A stretch of 64,000 nt of DNA from an uncultured Parabacteroides sp. (lineage in GTDB: Bacteria > Bacteroidota > Bacteroidia > Bacteroidales > Tannerellaceae), in the NCBI GenBank assembly GCA_937894065.1, contig CALCST010000023.1:310001-374000 (forward strand), written 5' to 3'. This document shows, piece by piece, positions 10,199-17,729 of this stretch. The first letter of the stretch is position 1, and each line of letters opens with the position of its first letter. The notes below the pieces were generated by a model, which made no database searches, was not told the DNA's origin, and saw only the letters and a list, made by a program, of their open reading frames with translations. The position numbers and the translations under genes are program-made.

Positions 10199-11233
10199 AT
10201 GAGTTTAGATTTTATTAAACTTACGAATAAGCATAACTTACAAGCTTGTTTTATCTCTTATGGAGCTCGTTGGACTAACATGTTGGTTCCTGATAAAAAT
10301 GGGAAATACAATGATGTAATTTTAGGATTTGATACTCTCTCCGGTTATGAAGAAGCCGGGGAGATGTATCATGGTGCTACTGTTGGTCGTGTATGTGGTC
10401 GGATTAGTAATTCTTCTTTTCGTTTAAATGGAAAGATTTATAATCTTTCGTCAAATGATGTATATGGAAAACCTAAACATAATCATTTACATGGTGGAAT
10501 GTCTGGATTTCATGTAAAGCGATGGTTCCCTATTGCTTTTAAGACAAAAGAACATGAGGAAGCTGTTTCTTTCTATTATACATCAAAAGATGGAGAGGAA
10601 GGGTACCCTGGAAATTTACTTGTAAAAGTAACTTATATTCTAACAGATTCAGATATTTTAAGAATGATTTATGAAGCTAAATCAGATCAGGATACGATTG
10701 TTAATATGACAAATCATGCTTTTTTTAATTTGTCTGGAGAGCCATGTTCTTCAATATTGGAACATAAACTTCAGCTAAATGCTTCTGCTATAATAGAGTG
10801 TGATAGAGAGTTGATACCTACAGGGAGTTTGTTATCATCAGATAACTCTCCGGTTTTTTTTGAGCAAGAGTCTTTTATAAAAGATGCAATATGTCAGTCG
10901 CATAGTCAGGTTATAAAAGATATTGGTTTTTCTATTGCTTATATGTTAAAAGAAAGAAATGTTTTGTTGCATAAAGCCGCTTGTTTGTCTGATAGTAAAT
11001 CAGGAAGGAGTTTGGAAATTTATACAACACAACCGTCTATACAAGTTTATACTGCGTATTTCATGGACGGAAAAGATATAGGCAAAAATGGTATACCATA
11101 TTATTCTGGAGCAGGAGTCGCATTAGAACCTCAAGGTTTTCCAGATGCTGTACATCATCCTAATTTCCCTTCTATAGTGTTAAAAGCAGGGGAAACATAC
11201 AGAGTTGTTTCTGAATACCGTTTTAAATATTAG
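10199..11233 (+). CDS. Aldose 1-epimerase (GalM) family protein with altered active site
   Basis: GalM interconverts alpha and beta anomers of hexoses. I place the start at ATG 10199, five bases after the GH97 stop, giving 344 residues. A frame beginning at 10160 would overlap GH97 and add residues with no family counterpart. Family motifs are present: GRVCGRIS (substrate Arg), HLHGGMSGFH and TNHAFFNLSG (the two catalytic-region histidines), and ALEPQGFPDAVHHP (the catalytic Glu). However, the usual Asp in G-[YF]-D-[HD] is Ser245 here (GFSIAY). The second copy at 13001 keeps it. Activity or specificity may therefore be changed. It is the last gene of the AT-rich SusCD-GH97 unit. Confidence 0.85.
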   Translation: MSLDFIKLTNKHNLQACFISYGARWTNMLVPDKNGKYNDVILGFDTLSGYEEAGEMYHGATVGRVCGRISNSSFRLNGKIYNLSSNDVYGKPKHNHLHGGMSGFHVKRWFPIAFKTKEHEEAVSFYYTSKDGEEGYPGNLLVKVTYILTDSDILRMIYEAKSDQDTIVNMTNHAFFNLSGEPCSSILEHKLQLNASAIIECDRELIPTGSLLSSDNSPVFFEQESFIKDAICQSHSQVIKDIGFSIAYMLKERNVLLHKAACLSDSKSGRSLEIYTTQPSIQVYTAYFMDGKDIGKNGIPYYSGAGVALEPQGFPDAVHHPNFPSIVLKAGETYRVVSEYRFKY

Positions 11234-11290
11234 CATATTTATCAATAATTGATTTTATGTTTAAATATAATGTGTAATAATGAATATACT

Positions 11291-11340
11291 AAAAATACAA
11301 GATTTCAAATAACTTTTATATTGTGATATCTTGTATTTTT
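11291..11340 (+). terminator. Terminator hairpin after the GH97 locus
   Basis: AAAAATACAAGAT (11291-11303) and ATCTTGTATTTTT (11328-11340) are perfect 13-bp arms ending in a T run. The element could serve both strands, since a minus-strand gene ends at 11411. Confidence 0.75.
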
Positions 11341-11410
11341 TTAATTTTTTGTTGATAAAATGTGTATTAAGGTATTTTAAATCATATTATTGTTAAACTA
11401 GAATATATAA

Positions 11411-11791
11411 TCACTTACCCTTAAACACAAAAAACTTATTAAGCACAAAATTTATCACCGTATAAAATGCCATTGCAATAAGCTGATTGTAATATGGATC
11501 AATGGAAAGTGTTTTGTTAAGATAAATAAGAAGGAAATATTGTGGAATATAACTTAATGCGAAAGCAAAAGCGAAGCGGACAGCACTTTTTAGCCATGCA
11601 GCATCAGAGCGGAAAGTCCATTGCTTGTTCCACACGAAGCTGTTCACAAGGCCTGCGATATAACCTGTGAAATTTGATGTAGTCTCTGATATTCCAAAAC
11701 ATTTGGTAAGAATCCAGATTGTTATTGCTGTAACAGCTGTGTTGCTTAATCCAACAATGGCGTATTTAATTATCTCCGTTTTTGTCTTCAT
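11411..11791 (-). CDS. GtrA-family small membrane protein
   Basis: GtrA-like proteins have four transmembrane helices and are thought to help move lipid-linked sugars or act in cell-surface polysaccharide synthesis. This 126-residue protein has the typical length and pattern. Four hydrophobic segments are visible, starting with KYAIVGLSNTAVTAITIWIL, and the family motifs NFTGYIAGLVNSFVWNKQWTF and NFVLNKFFVF are recognisable. Its start overlaps the end of the upstream unrecognised gene by 26 bp, so the two are probably cotranscribed. Specific substrate is unknown. Confidence 0.85.
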   Translation of the reverse strand: MKTKTEIIKYAIVGLSNTAVTAITIWILTKCFGISETTSNFTGYIAGLVNSFVWNKQWTFRSDAAWLKSAVRFAFAFALSYIPQYFLLIYLNKTLSIDPYYNQLIAMAFYTVINFVLNKFFVFKGK

Positions 11792-12545
11792 TCTTGTTGA
11801 TTATTTCTTCAATCTCTTCGTCAGTAAATTCTTTTACATTGGTTATAGTGAATATATTTGATAGGAAATTTCCATATTGGTTACATTCAACAATAAGATT
11901 TTCAACCAACGTTTTTATGTTTACCTTATATGAAACCAGAGCCATGATAAGAATATATTTTTGTCCGTTTCTTATATATTCGATTTCCGACTCAGCGTGG
12001 TTCATCGCAAAATAAGCTTCACGTTCCACAATCTGTATTTCGTAATCCTGTAAATCTTTTTTGTCGGCGGACATAAGTAATACACAGAAGCGGAGGCTTT
12101 TGCCTCGTCCGCCCAGTCCTGTTGATATGTACACTTGTTTTTCTCCGGTCAAGTCAGATGCCAGATTTATTTTACATTCCATCAAGGCAAGAGAACCCCA
12201 GTCCAGAATTTCATCGTCATCAGTATGTTTAAGAAATTCTTTGATAAAATTATATGCCAAAGGATTTTTGGATATGGCAAGCTCCGATAAGATACATTTT
12301 ATGTATTCTTGATCTATTTCTGTATATGGAGGTTTTATTTCAAGCTCATCATACAACTCTTTATTCAACTCTTCGCATTGGCTGTCGGGAAAAGGAATTT
12401 TTTTTGCCTCAATTCTGGTAATCTCTGAATGCTTGAAATAATCCATTTGTGTCTCCAGAGAAACACGACGCTCAAGTATGTGTATATGCTTCTCTTTTGA
12501 GAATAGTTCGTTGAAACGTTTGAAAGAATATTCCTGGTCTGACAT
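11766..12545 (-). CDS. Unrecognised 259-residue cytosolic protein
   Basis: I do not recognise this family. The protein is acidic, has no signal peptide or membrane segment, and looks mixed alpha/beta. The first half is helical and charged (YSFKRFNELFSKEKHIHILE). The second half contains a probable beta sheet, including VYISTGLGGRGKSLRFCVLL; this glycine-rich turn is not a proper P-loop. The C-terminus is very acidic (EFTDEEIEEIINKNEDKN). It overlaps the GtrA gene downstream on the minus strand, so a linked role is possible but unproven. The coding frame is credible because of its length, normal codon use and defined ATG. Confidence 0.65.
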   Translation of the reverse strand: MSDQEYSFKRFNELFSKEKHIHILERRVSLETQMDYFKHSEITRIEAKKIPFPDSQCEELNKELYDELEIKPPYTEIDQEYIKCILSELAISKNPLAYNFIKEFLKHTDDDEILDWGSLALMECKINLASDLTGEKQVYISTGLGGRGKSLRFCVLLMSADKKDLQDYEIQIVEREAYFAMNHAESEIEYIRNGQKYILIMALVSYKVNIKTLVENLIVECNQYGNFLSNIFTITNVKEFTDEEIEEIINKNEDKNGDN

Positions 12546-13000
12546 ATATATTATTATATTAAGTTCTGCATATTATATGACATGCAGCAGTTATATTAGA
12601 AGTTAACTTAATTTTCGCAAGTTACTTGATTCAAAAGTTGACAAGGTAAACACTTATTACTCCTTACATAATTATATAAGAAATATAGTAAACTTGTAAT
12701 CTTGCCAACTCGTTAGCTGTAAGTAGAGCTTACGAAACTTCAGTTATAGTATAATTATTCATAACAAAGATACGTTTTTCTTTGGAATTAGATAAAAATC
12801 ATAGAAAATACGTGTTTTTTTATTCAAGTGTAATGTATATTGTATCTAAGCTAAAATCAGCTTGTTTATGTATTTACTACTGTATCGTTGGCTCGTGATG
12901 TTGTGAAAATAATGCTCTAAAACATGATTTTTAATTGTTGCATAATCGAGGAAGTTATTAATTTTACACACAATTTTAGAAATAACTTAAGGTAATATAC
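12546..13000. other. Divergent intergenic region with repeat-like segment
   Basis: This region separates a minus-strand gene from galM. The part at about 12610-12740 holds phrases of the dispersed intergenic repeat described elsewhere (TTTCGCAAG, AAGTTGACAAGG, CTTGCCAACTCGTTA and GAGCTTACGAAACTT). The rest is AT-rich and should contain promoters for both sides, but I could not fix a convincing -33/-7 pair for galM. Confidence 0.5.
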
Positions 13001-14083
13001 ATGGAAAACGAATATACAAACTCAGGTTTGTCATTGGCAAATTATGAGAAACATATTGATGGCAAGGATACCAGATTATGTGTTTTGGTAAATAAAGCCG
13101 GGGCTGAAGTCGCAGTCCTTAACTATGGCGCAAAGATAGTGTCTTTGATGGTTCCGGACAAAAACGGTAAAATGGTTGATGTCGTTACAGGACATGCTTC
13201 AATTGACGACTATCTAACATCAGAAGAACCTTATTTCGGTGCGATTTGCGGAAGATATGGTAACCGTATTGCAAAAGGACGTTTTGAAATAGATGGTGTT
13301 GTGTATGATAAGCTGGCCATAAACAACGGTCCTAACAGTCTGCATGGTGGATTGAAAGGTTTCAACGCCGTGGTATGGGATATGAAACAGATTGATGCAC
13401 AGACAGTAGAACTTAATTATGTCTCTGCTGATGGTGAAGAGGGTTTTCCTGGTGAGCTTTCTGTAACTGTTGTATATCATCTCTCAGATGATAACGAAGT
13501 TTATATACGTTATAAGGCAACTACTACTAAACCTACAGTTCTGAATCTTACAAATCATTCATATTTTAATCTGTCTGGTGCCGGTGATCCATATATTGGC
13601 GACCACCTGCTGACTATTAATGCAGATTATTATCTCCCGACTGATGATGTGGCAATTCCTTACGGACCAAAAGAAAAGGTGGAAGGAACTCCTATGGATT
13701 TCCGTACTCCACATACTGTAGGTGAGAGAATAAATGATTCTTTTGAACAGCTTGTTTTTGGAAAAGGATATGACCATACATATATATTAAATAAGAAAGG
13801 AAATGAATTTTCTTTCTGCGCTCGTTGTGAGTCTCCGAAAACAGGTATTGTTATGGAAACATATACAACTGAGCCAGGTGTTCAGTTATATACAGGAAAC
13901 TGGATGACAGGAAACTTCGAGGGAAAGAACGGACAGCGTTATCCTGAACGTGCGGCATTGTGTCTTGAAACACAGCATTTCCCGGATAGCCCTAACAAGC
14001 CTGAATATCCTTCTACAATTTTGCGTCTGGGCGAGGAGTTTGAAAGCCAGACAGTGTATAAGTTTTCGGTTAACGAAGCGTAA
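13001..14083 (+). CDS. galM: Aldose 1-epimerase (mutarotase)
   Basis: This enzyme converts beta-D-galactose (or glucose) to the alpha anomer needed by galactokinase. The 360-residue length fits. Motifs are intact: YGAKIVSLMVPDKNG near the N-terminus, GRYGNRIAKGRF (substrate Arg), NSLHGGLKGF and TNHSYFNLSG (key histidines), GYDHTYIL with the conserved Asp258, and CLETQHFPDSPNKPEYP (catalytic Glu). It precedes the sugar permease by 70 bp, with galK after that, a gene set also found together in Bacteroides thetaiotaomicron. No signal peptide is visible, so it is cytosolic. Confidence 0.94.
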   Translation: MENEYTNSGLSLANYEKHIDGKDTRLCVLVNKAGAEVAVLNYGAKIVSLMVPDKNGKMVDVVTGHASIDDYLTSEEPYFGAICGRYGNRIAKGRFEIDGVVYDKLAINNGPNSLHGGLKGFNAVVWDMKQIDAQTVELNYVSADGEEGFPGELSVTVVYHLSDDNEVYIRYKATTTKPTVLNLTNHSYFNLSGAGDPYIGDHLLTINADYYLPTDDVAIPYGPKEKVEGTPMDFRTPHTVGERINDSFEQLVFGKGYDHTYILNKKGNEFSFCARCESPKTGIVMETYTTEPGVQLYTGNWMTGNFEGKNGQRYPERAALCLETQHFPDSPNKPEYPSTILRLGEEFESQTVYKFSVNEA

Positions 14084-14153
14084 GCGTAAGTTGACGGTTA
14101 ACTATAGTAAAGAATAAGTAATTATAAATATAAACATAAAACAACCTAAAAAC

Positions 14154-15425
14154 ATGGAATCAACAAATCAGAAAAATTACACATTGCCTATCATTATGAT
14201 GGTGGCATTGTTTTTCATGATCTCTTTCGTAACGGGTTTGCAGAACCCAATGGGGGTCATTGTTAAGAATCAGTTTGCAGCCAGCAACTTTATGTCTCAG
14301 TTGGGTAATGCTGCTAACTTTATTGCTTATGCATTTATGGGTATGCCTGCAGGTATGCTTTTGCAGAAGATTGGTTACAAGAAAACAGCTTTGGCTGCTA
14401 TTATTGTAGGTTTTGTCGGCGTGGCAATTTCTTATTTGTCAGGTCAGGTAGGTAGCTATGCTGTTTATCTTGCAGGTGCATTTATCTCAGGTTTCTCAAT
14501 GTGTATGTTGAATACAGTTGTAAACCCAATGTTGAACACTCTTGGTGGTGGTGGTAATAAAGGTAACCAGCTTATCCAGATTGCAGGTTCTGTAAACTCA
14601 ATCGGTGCAACAATTGTTCCTGTATTGGTTGGCTATTTGATGGGTGATGCTGCAAAAGCAACTATTAACGACGCTAGTCCAGCATTGTTCCTTGCAATGG
14701 GTATCTTCGCAGTGGTATTTGTTGTTTTGTTTGCAATGGAAATTCCGGAACCTCACATGGTTAAGGAAGAAAAATCAGCTACACCAGATACACACAGTGC
14801 TTTCTCATTCCGTCACTTCATCTTGGGTACAATCGGTATCTTTATCTATGTAGGTGTTGAAGTTGGTATTCCTAACTTTATGAACTTGTTTGCAACATCA
14901 GATTTGGGTATTGACCCGACAATTGCTGGTAGTTTGGTTGGTACATACTGGTTCTTGATGATGATTGGCCGTTTGTGCGGTGCTTCAATTGGTGCTAAGG
15001 TTTCAAGCCGTACAATGTTGACTTCTGCTTCAACAGTAGGTTTGATTTTTATTCTTATCGCAATTTTCGCTCCAACAGATGTTACAGTAAGTATGCCTGT
15101 GTTCTTGGCTAGCCTTTCATTCGGTATGGTTGAAGTTCCTGTATCAATCATGTTCATGGCACTTTGCGGTTTGTGTACATCAATTATGTGGGGTGGTATT
15201 TTCAACCTTGCAGTTGAAGGTTTGGGTAAATACACTGCTGCTGCATCAGGTTTCTTCATGGTGATGGTTTGCGGTGGTGGTATTCTGCCATTGATTCAGG
15301 GTGCTGTTGCAGATGCTGCAGGTTTCCAGAACAGCTACTTCGTAGTATTGTTGGGTTTGGCTTACCTGTTGTATTATGCATTGGTAGGAAGCCGCAATGT
15401 AAACAAGGATATTCCTGTTGAATAA
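14154..15425 (+). CDS. gluP: FHS-family glucose/galactose/fucose-type H+ symporter (MFS)
   Basis: This inner-membrane transporter imports glucose or galactose by proton symport. The 423-residue protein has about 12 hydrophobic helices, beginning with YTLPIIMMVALFFMISFVTG. The early motif LQNPMGVIVKNQF is typical of the FucP/GluP (FHS) family. It also has the glycine-rich conserved loops (SFVTGLQNP, YKKTALAAIIVGFVG). Location between galM and galK supports galactose or glucose as the substrate. The gene symbol follows the family and is tentative. A strong terminator follows. Confidence 0.9.
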   Translation: MESTNQKNYTLPIIMMVALFFMISFVTGLQNPMGVIVKNQFAASNFMSQLGNAANFIAYAFMGMPAGMLLQKIGYKKTALAAIIVGFVGVAISYLSGQVGSYAVYLAGAFISGFSMCMLNTVVNPMLNTLGGGGNKGNQLIQIAGSVNSIGATIVPVLVGYLMGDAAKATINDASPALFLAMGIFAVVFVVLFAMEIPEPHMVKEEKSATPDTHSAFSFRHFILGTIGIFIYVGVEVGIPNFMNLFATSDLGIDPTIAGSLVGTYWFLMMIGRLCGASIGAKVSSRTMLTSASTVGLIFILIAIFAPTDVTVSMPVFLASLSFGMVEVPVSIMFMALCGLCTSIMWGGIFNLAVEGLGKYTAAASGFFMVMVCGGGILPLIQGAVADAAGFQNSYFVVLLGLAYLLYYALVGSRNVNKDIPVE

Positions 15426-15481
15426 TATTCTGATAGTTGGAAGTTCTCAGAGATAAATAATTATTTCAACTTTAAATTACT

Positions 15482-15516
15482 AAAAATCCGGTAACACAAA
15501 AAGTTACCGGATTTTT
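15482..15516 (+). terminator. Intrinsic terminator after sugar permease gene
   Basis: AAAAATCCGGTAAC (15482-15495) pairs with GTTACCGGATTTTT (15503-15516) around a 7-nt loop and is followed by a T run. Confidence 0.9.
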
Positions 15517-15571
15517 TTATGTTTATAATTCAACAGTTGTCTTCGAGTGTTAATTTTACATATTATATTAT

Positions 15572-15600
15572 TTGAAAATCAAAACACTTTCTTATCTTTG
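15572..15600 (+). promoter_or_regulatory. Bacteroidales-type promoter for galK
   Basis: TTG (15572-15574) and TATCTTTG (15593-15600) are 18 bp apart and match the Bacteroidales -33/-7 consensus. The galK ATG lies 36 bp beyond, so galK can be transcribed apart from galM and the permease. Confidence 0.65.
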
Positions 15601-15636
15601 CCAATATGTTTAATCTTAAAAATGTAGAAAAACACC

Positions 15637-16788
15637 ATGGAGAAGAAAATAAGAAATAAATTCCAGGAGTTATTTAATTGTGAAGGAAGTGTATATGCTT
15701 CACCAGGTCGAATTAACCTAATCGGTGAGCATACTGATTATAATGGCGGTTTTGTTTTCCCTGGAGCAATTGACAAGGGTATGATTGCCGAAATCAAACT
15801 TAATGGAACAGACAAGGTTCGTGCTTTTTCAGTAGATTTGAATGATTATGCAGAATTTGGCCTTAATGAAGAAGATGCGCCAAAGGCAAGTTGGGCAAGA
15901 TATATTTTCGGAGTTTGCCGTGAAATAATTAAATGCGGGGGAAAAATTTCAGGATTCGATACTGTTTTTGCCGGTGATGTTCCACTTGGTGCAGGAATGT
16001 CATCTTCAGCAGCTTTGGAAAGCACATATGCTTTTGCTTTGAATGATTTGTTCTCATTAAATATAGATAAATTCGAACTGGCAAAAATAGGTCAGTCAAC
16101 AGAACATAATTATGTAGGTGTGAACTGTGGAATTATGGACCAGTTCGCTTCTGTGTTCGGAAAGGCTGGTAGCCTTATCCGTTTGGATTGTCGTTCTTTG
16201 GAATACAAATATTTCCCATTTAATCCTGAAGCTGCAGGATATAAGCTTGTCCTTCTGGATTCTGTTGTTAAACACGAATTGGCTTCTTCTGCCTATAACA
16301 AACGTCGCCAGTCATGTGAACACGTTGTTGCAGCAATCAAGAAAAGACATCCGGAAGTAGAATTCCTTCGTGACGCAACAATGGAAATGCTTGCAGAAGT
16401 CAAGGCTGAAGTAAGCGAAGAAGATTACATGCGTGCAGAATATGTGATTGAAGAAGTTCAGCGAGTTCTCGACGTTTGTGACGCTTTGGAAAAAGGTGAT
16501 TACGAAACAGTCGGCGAAAAGATGTATGGCACTCATTATGGTATGAGTAAGCTTTACGAAGTTAGCTGTGAAGAATTGGACTTCTTGAACGATATCGCAA
16601 AAGAGTGTGGAGTTACAGGCTCACGAGTGATGGGCGGAGGCTTTGGCGGATGCACAATCAACCTCGTTAAGAACGACAAATATGATGCATTCATCGAAAA
16701 AGCATTCAGTGCATATAAAGAAAAATTCGGTCATGAACCAAAATTATATAATGTTGTAATTAGCGACGGTGCTAGAAAACTACATTAA
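15637..16788 (+). CDS. galK: Galactokinase
   Basis: Galactokinase phosphorylates alpha-D-galactose at C1 using ATP, the first committed Leloir step. The 383-residue protein carries the galactokinase signature GRINLIGEHTDYNGG (from about residue 26), the GHMP ATP-binding loop PLGAGMSSSAALE, the catalytic-base region NCGIMDQFASVFG, and the C-terminal GHMP motif VMGGGFGGCTINL. No galT or galE is visible in the window. It follows galM and the permease, with its own promoter and terminator. Confidence 0.97.
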   Translation: MEKKIRNKFQELFNCEGSVYASPGRINLIGEHTDYNGGFVFPGAIDKGMIAEIKLNGTDKVRAFSVDLNDYAEFGLNEEDAPKASWARYIFGVCREIIKCGGKISGFDTVFAGDVPLGAGMSSSAALESTYAFALNDLFSLNIDKFELAKIGQSTEHNYVGVNCGIMDQFASVFGKAGSLIRLDCRSLEYKYFPFNPEAAGYKLVLLDSVVKHELASSAYNKRRQSCEHVVAAIKKRHPEVEFLRDATMEMLAEVKAEVSEEDYMRAEYVIEEVQRVLDVCDALEKGDYETVGEKMYGTHYGMSKLYEVSCEELDFLNDIAKECGVTGSRVMGGGFGGCTINLVKNDKYDAFIEKAFSAYKEKFGHEPKLYNVVISDGARKLH

Positions 16789-16803
16789 ATTAAAACAATC
16801 CAA

Positions 16804-16852
16804 GGCTTCAGGGTGCCTTTTTGAGAGAAGCACACTGAAGCCTCTTTTTTTA
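16804..16852 (+). terminator. Intrinsic terminator after galK
   Basis: AGGCTTCAGGGTGC (16804-16817) and GCACACTGAAGCCT (16831-16844) pair with one mismatch and are followed by a T run. Confidence 0.88.
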
Positions 16853-16956
16853 GTTGATAGAGATTTTTGAGACATCAACTTGTCAGCTCGTCAACTTAAT
16901 CTCTAGTCATCATCTCAAACTTAAAACTTAAAAACTTAAATTTAAACCTATTAAGT

Positions 16957-17649
16957 ATGTCAGCAGCGTTTTATCAAGGTGAAGAAAAATTTCATGTAGC
17001 AATAGACTGTATTATTCTCGGATTTAGCGGTAAAGATTTGAATGTGCTGTTGTATAAAAGAAAATTTGAACCTATGCAGGGCCAGTGGTCGCTAATGGGA
17101 GGATTTGTAAAGGCAGACGAAAGTGTAAATGATGCAGCAATAAGAGTGTTGAATGATTGTTCCGGAATACATGATTTGTATATGGAACAGGTAGGGGCAT
17201 ATGGCGAAGTAAACAGAGACTTAGGCGAACGAGTAATATCGGTAGCTTATTATGCATTGGTAGATATGGTAGATTTCAATGAAGAATTATTGAAAGAACA
17301 CAATGCACAATGGGTTAAGATAACAGAATTGCCTGAACTGATTTTCGACCATAAGAATATGATAGAAGATGCTCTTGCTATATTGCGTCGAAAAGCAGCA
17401 ACACTTCCAATAGGATTCCGTTTGCTTCCTGAAAAATTTACTTTGCCACAATTACAAAGTCTTTACGAAGTGATTTATCAGACTCCATTGGATAAACGTA
17501 ATTTCAGAAAGAAATTATATGCGATGGATATTTTGGAAAAACTGGATGAAAAAGATAGAACAGGTTCAAAACGAGGAGCTTACTACTATACGTTTAATGT
17601 GGATAAATACCAGAAACTGCTTAAGCAAGGATATTATTTTTCACTTTGA
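16957..17649 (+). CDS. NUDIX-fold transcriptional regulator with winged helix (AraR/NrtR type)
   Basis: Proteins of this type use a NUDIX fold as an effector sensor joined to a C-terminal winged-helix DNA-binding domain. Residues 1-145 or so match NUDIX (VAIDCIILGFSGKDLNVLLY). Residues 160-225 look like the winged helix (FTLPQLQSLYEVIYQTPLDK, then a basic strand-rich end). The catalytic NUDIX box is broken: after G-x5-E-x7 the expected R-E-U-x-E-E reads RVLNDC, so it should not hydrolyse nucleotides. In Bacteroides the arabinose regulator AraR is of this type and controls genes including transketolase and an epimerase. Here it lies just upstream of transketolase and rpiB and downstream of galK. 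The exact sugar signal is uncertain. Confidence 0.88.
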   Translation: MSAAFYQGEEKFHVAIDCIILGFSGKDLNVLLYKRKFEPMQGQWSLMGGFVKADESVNDAAIRVLNDCSGIHDLYMEQVGAYGEVNRDLGERVISVAYYALVDMVDFNEELLKEHNAQWVKITELPELIFDHKNMIEDALAILRRKAATLPIGFRLLPEKFTLPQLQSLYEVIYQTPLDKRNFRKKLYAMDILEKLDEKDRTGSKRGAYYYTFNVDKYQKLLKQGYYFSL

Positions 17650-17673
17650 TAGGCTAATTCTGATATAATCGTT

Positions 17674-17704
17674 TTGCTAAACACACGAATTATCCCTATT
17701 TTTG
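17674..17704 (+). promoter_or_regulatory. Promoter for transketolase-rpiB operon
   Basis: TTG (17674-17676) and TATTTTTG (17697-17704) are separated by 20 bp, 25 bp before the tkt ATG. The spacer could also hold the site bound by the adjacent NUDIX regulator. Confidence 0.65.
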
Positions 17705-17729
17705 CAAAAGAAAACAACATATTAGCAAG

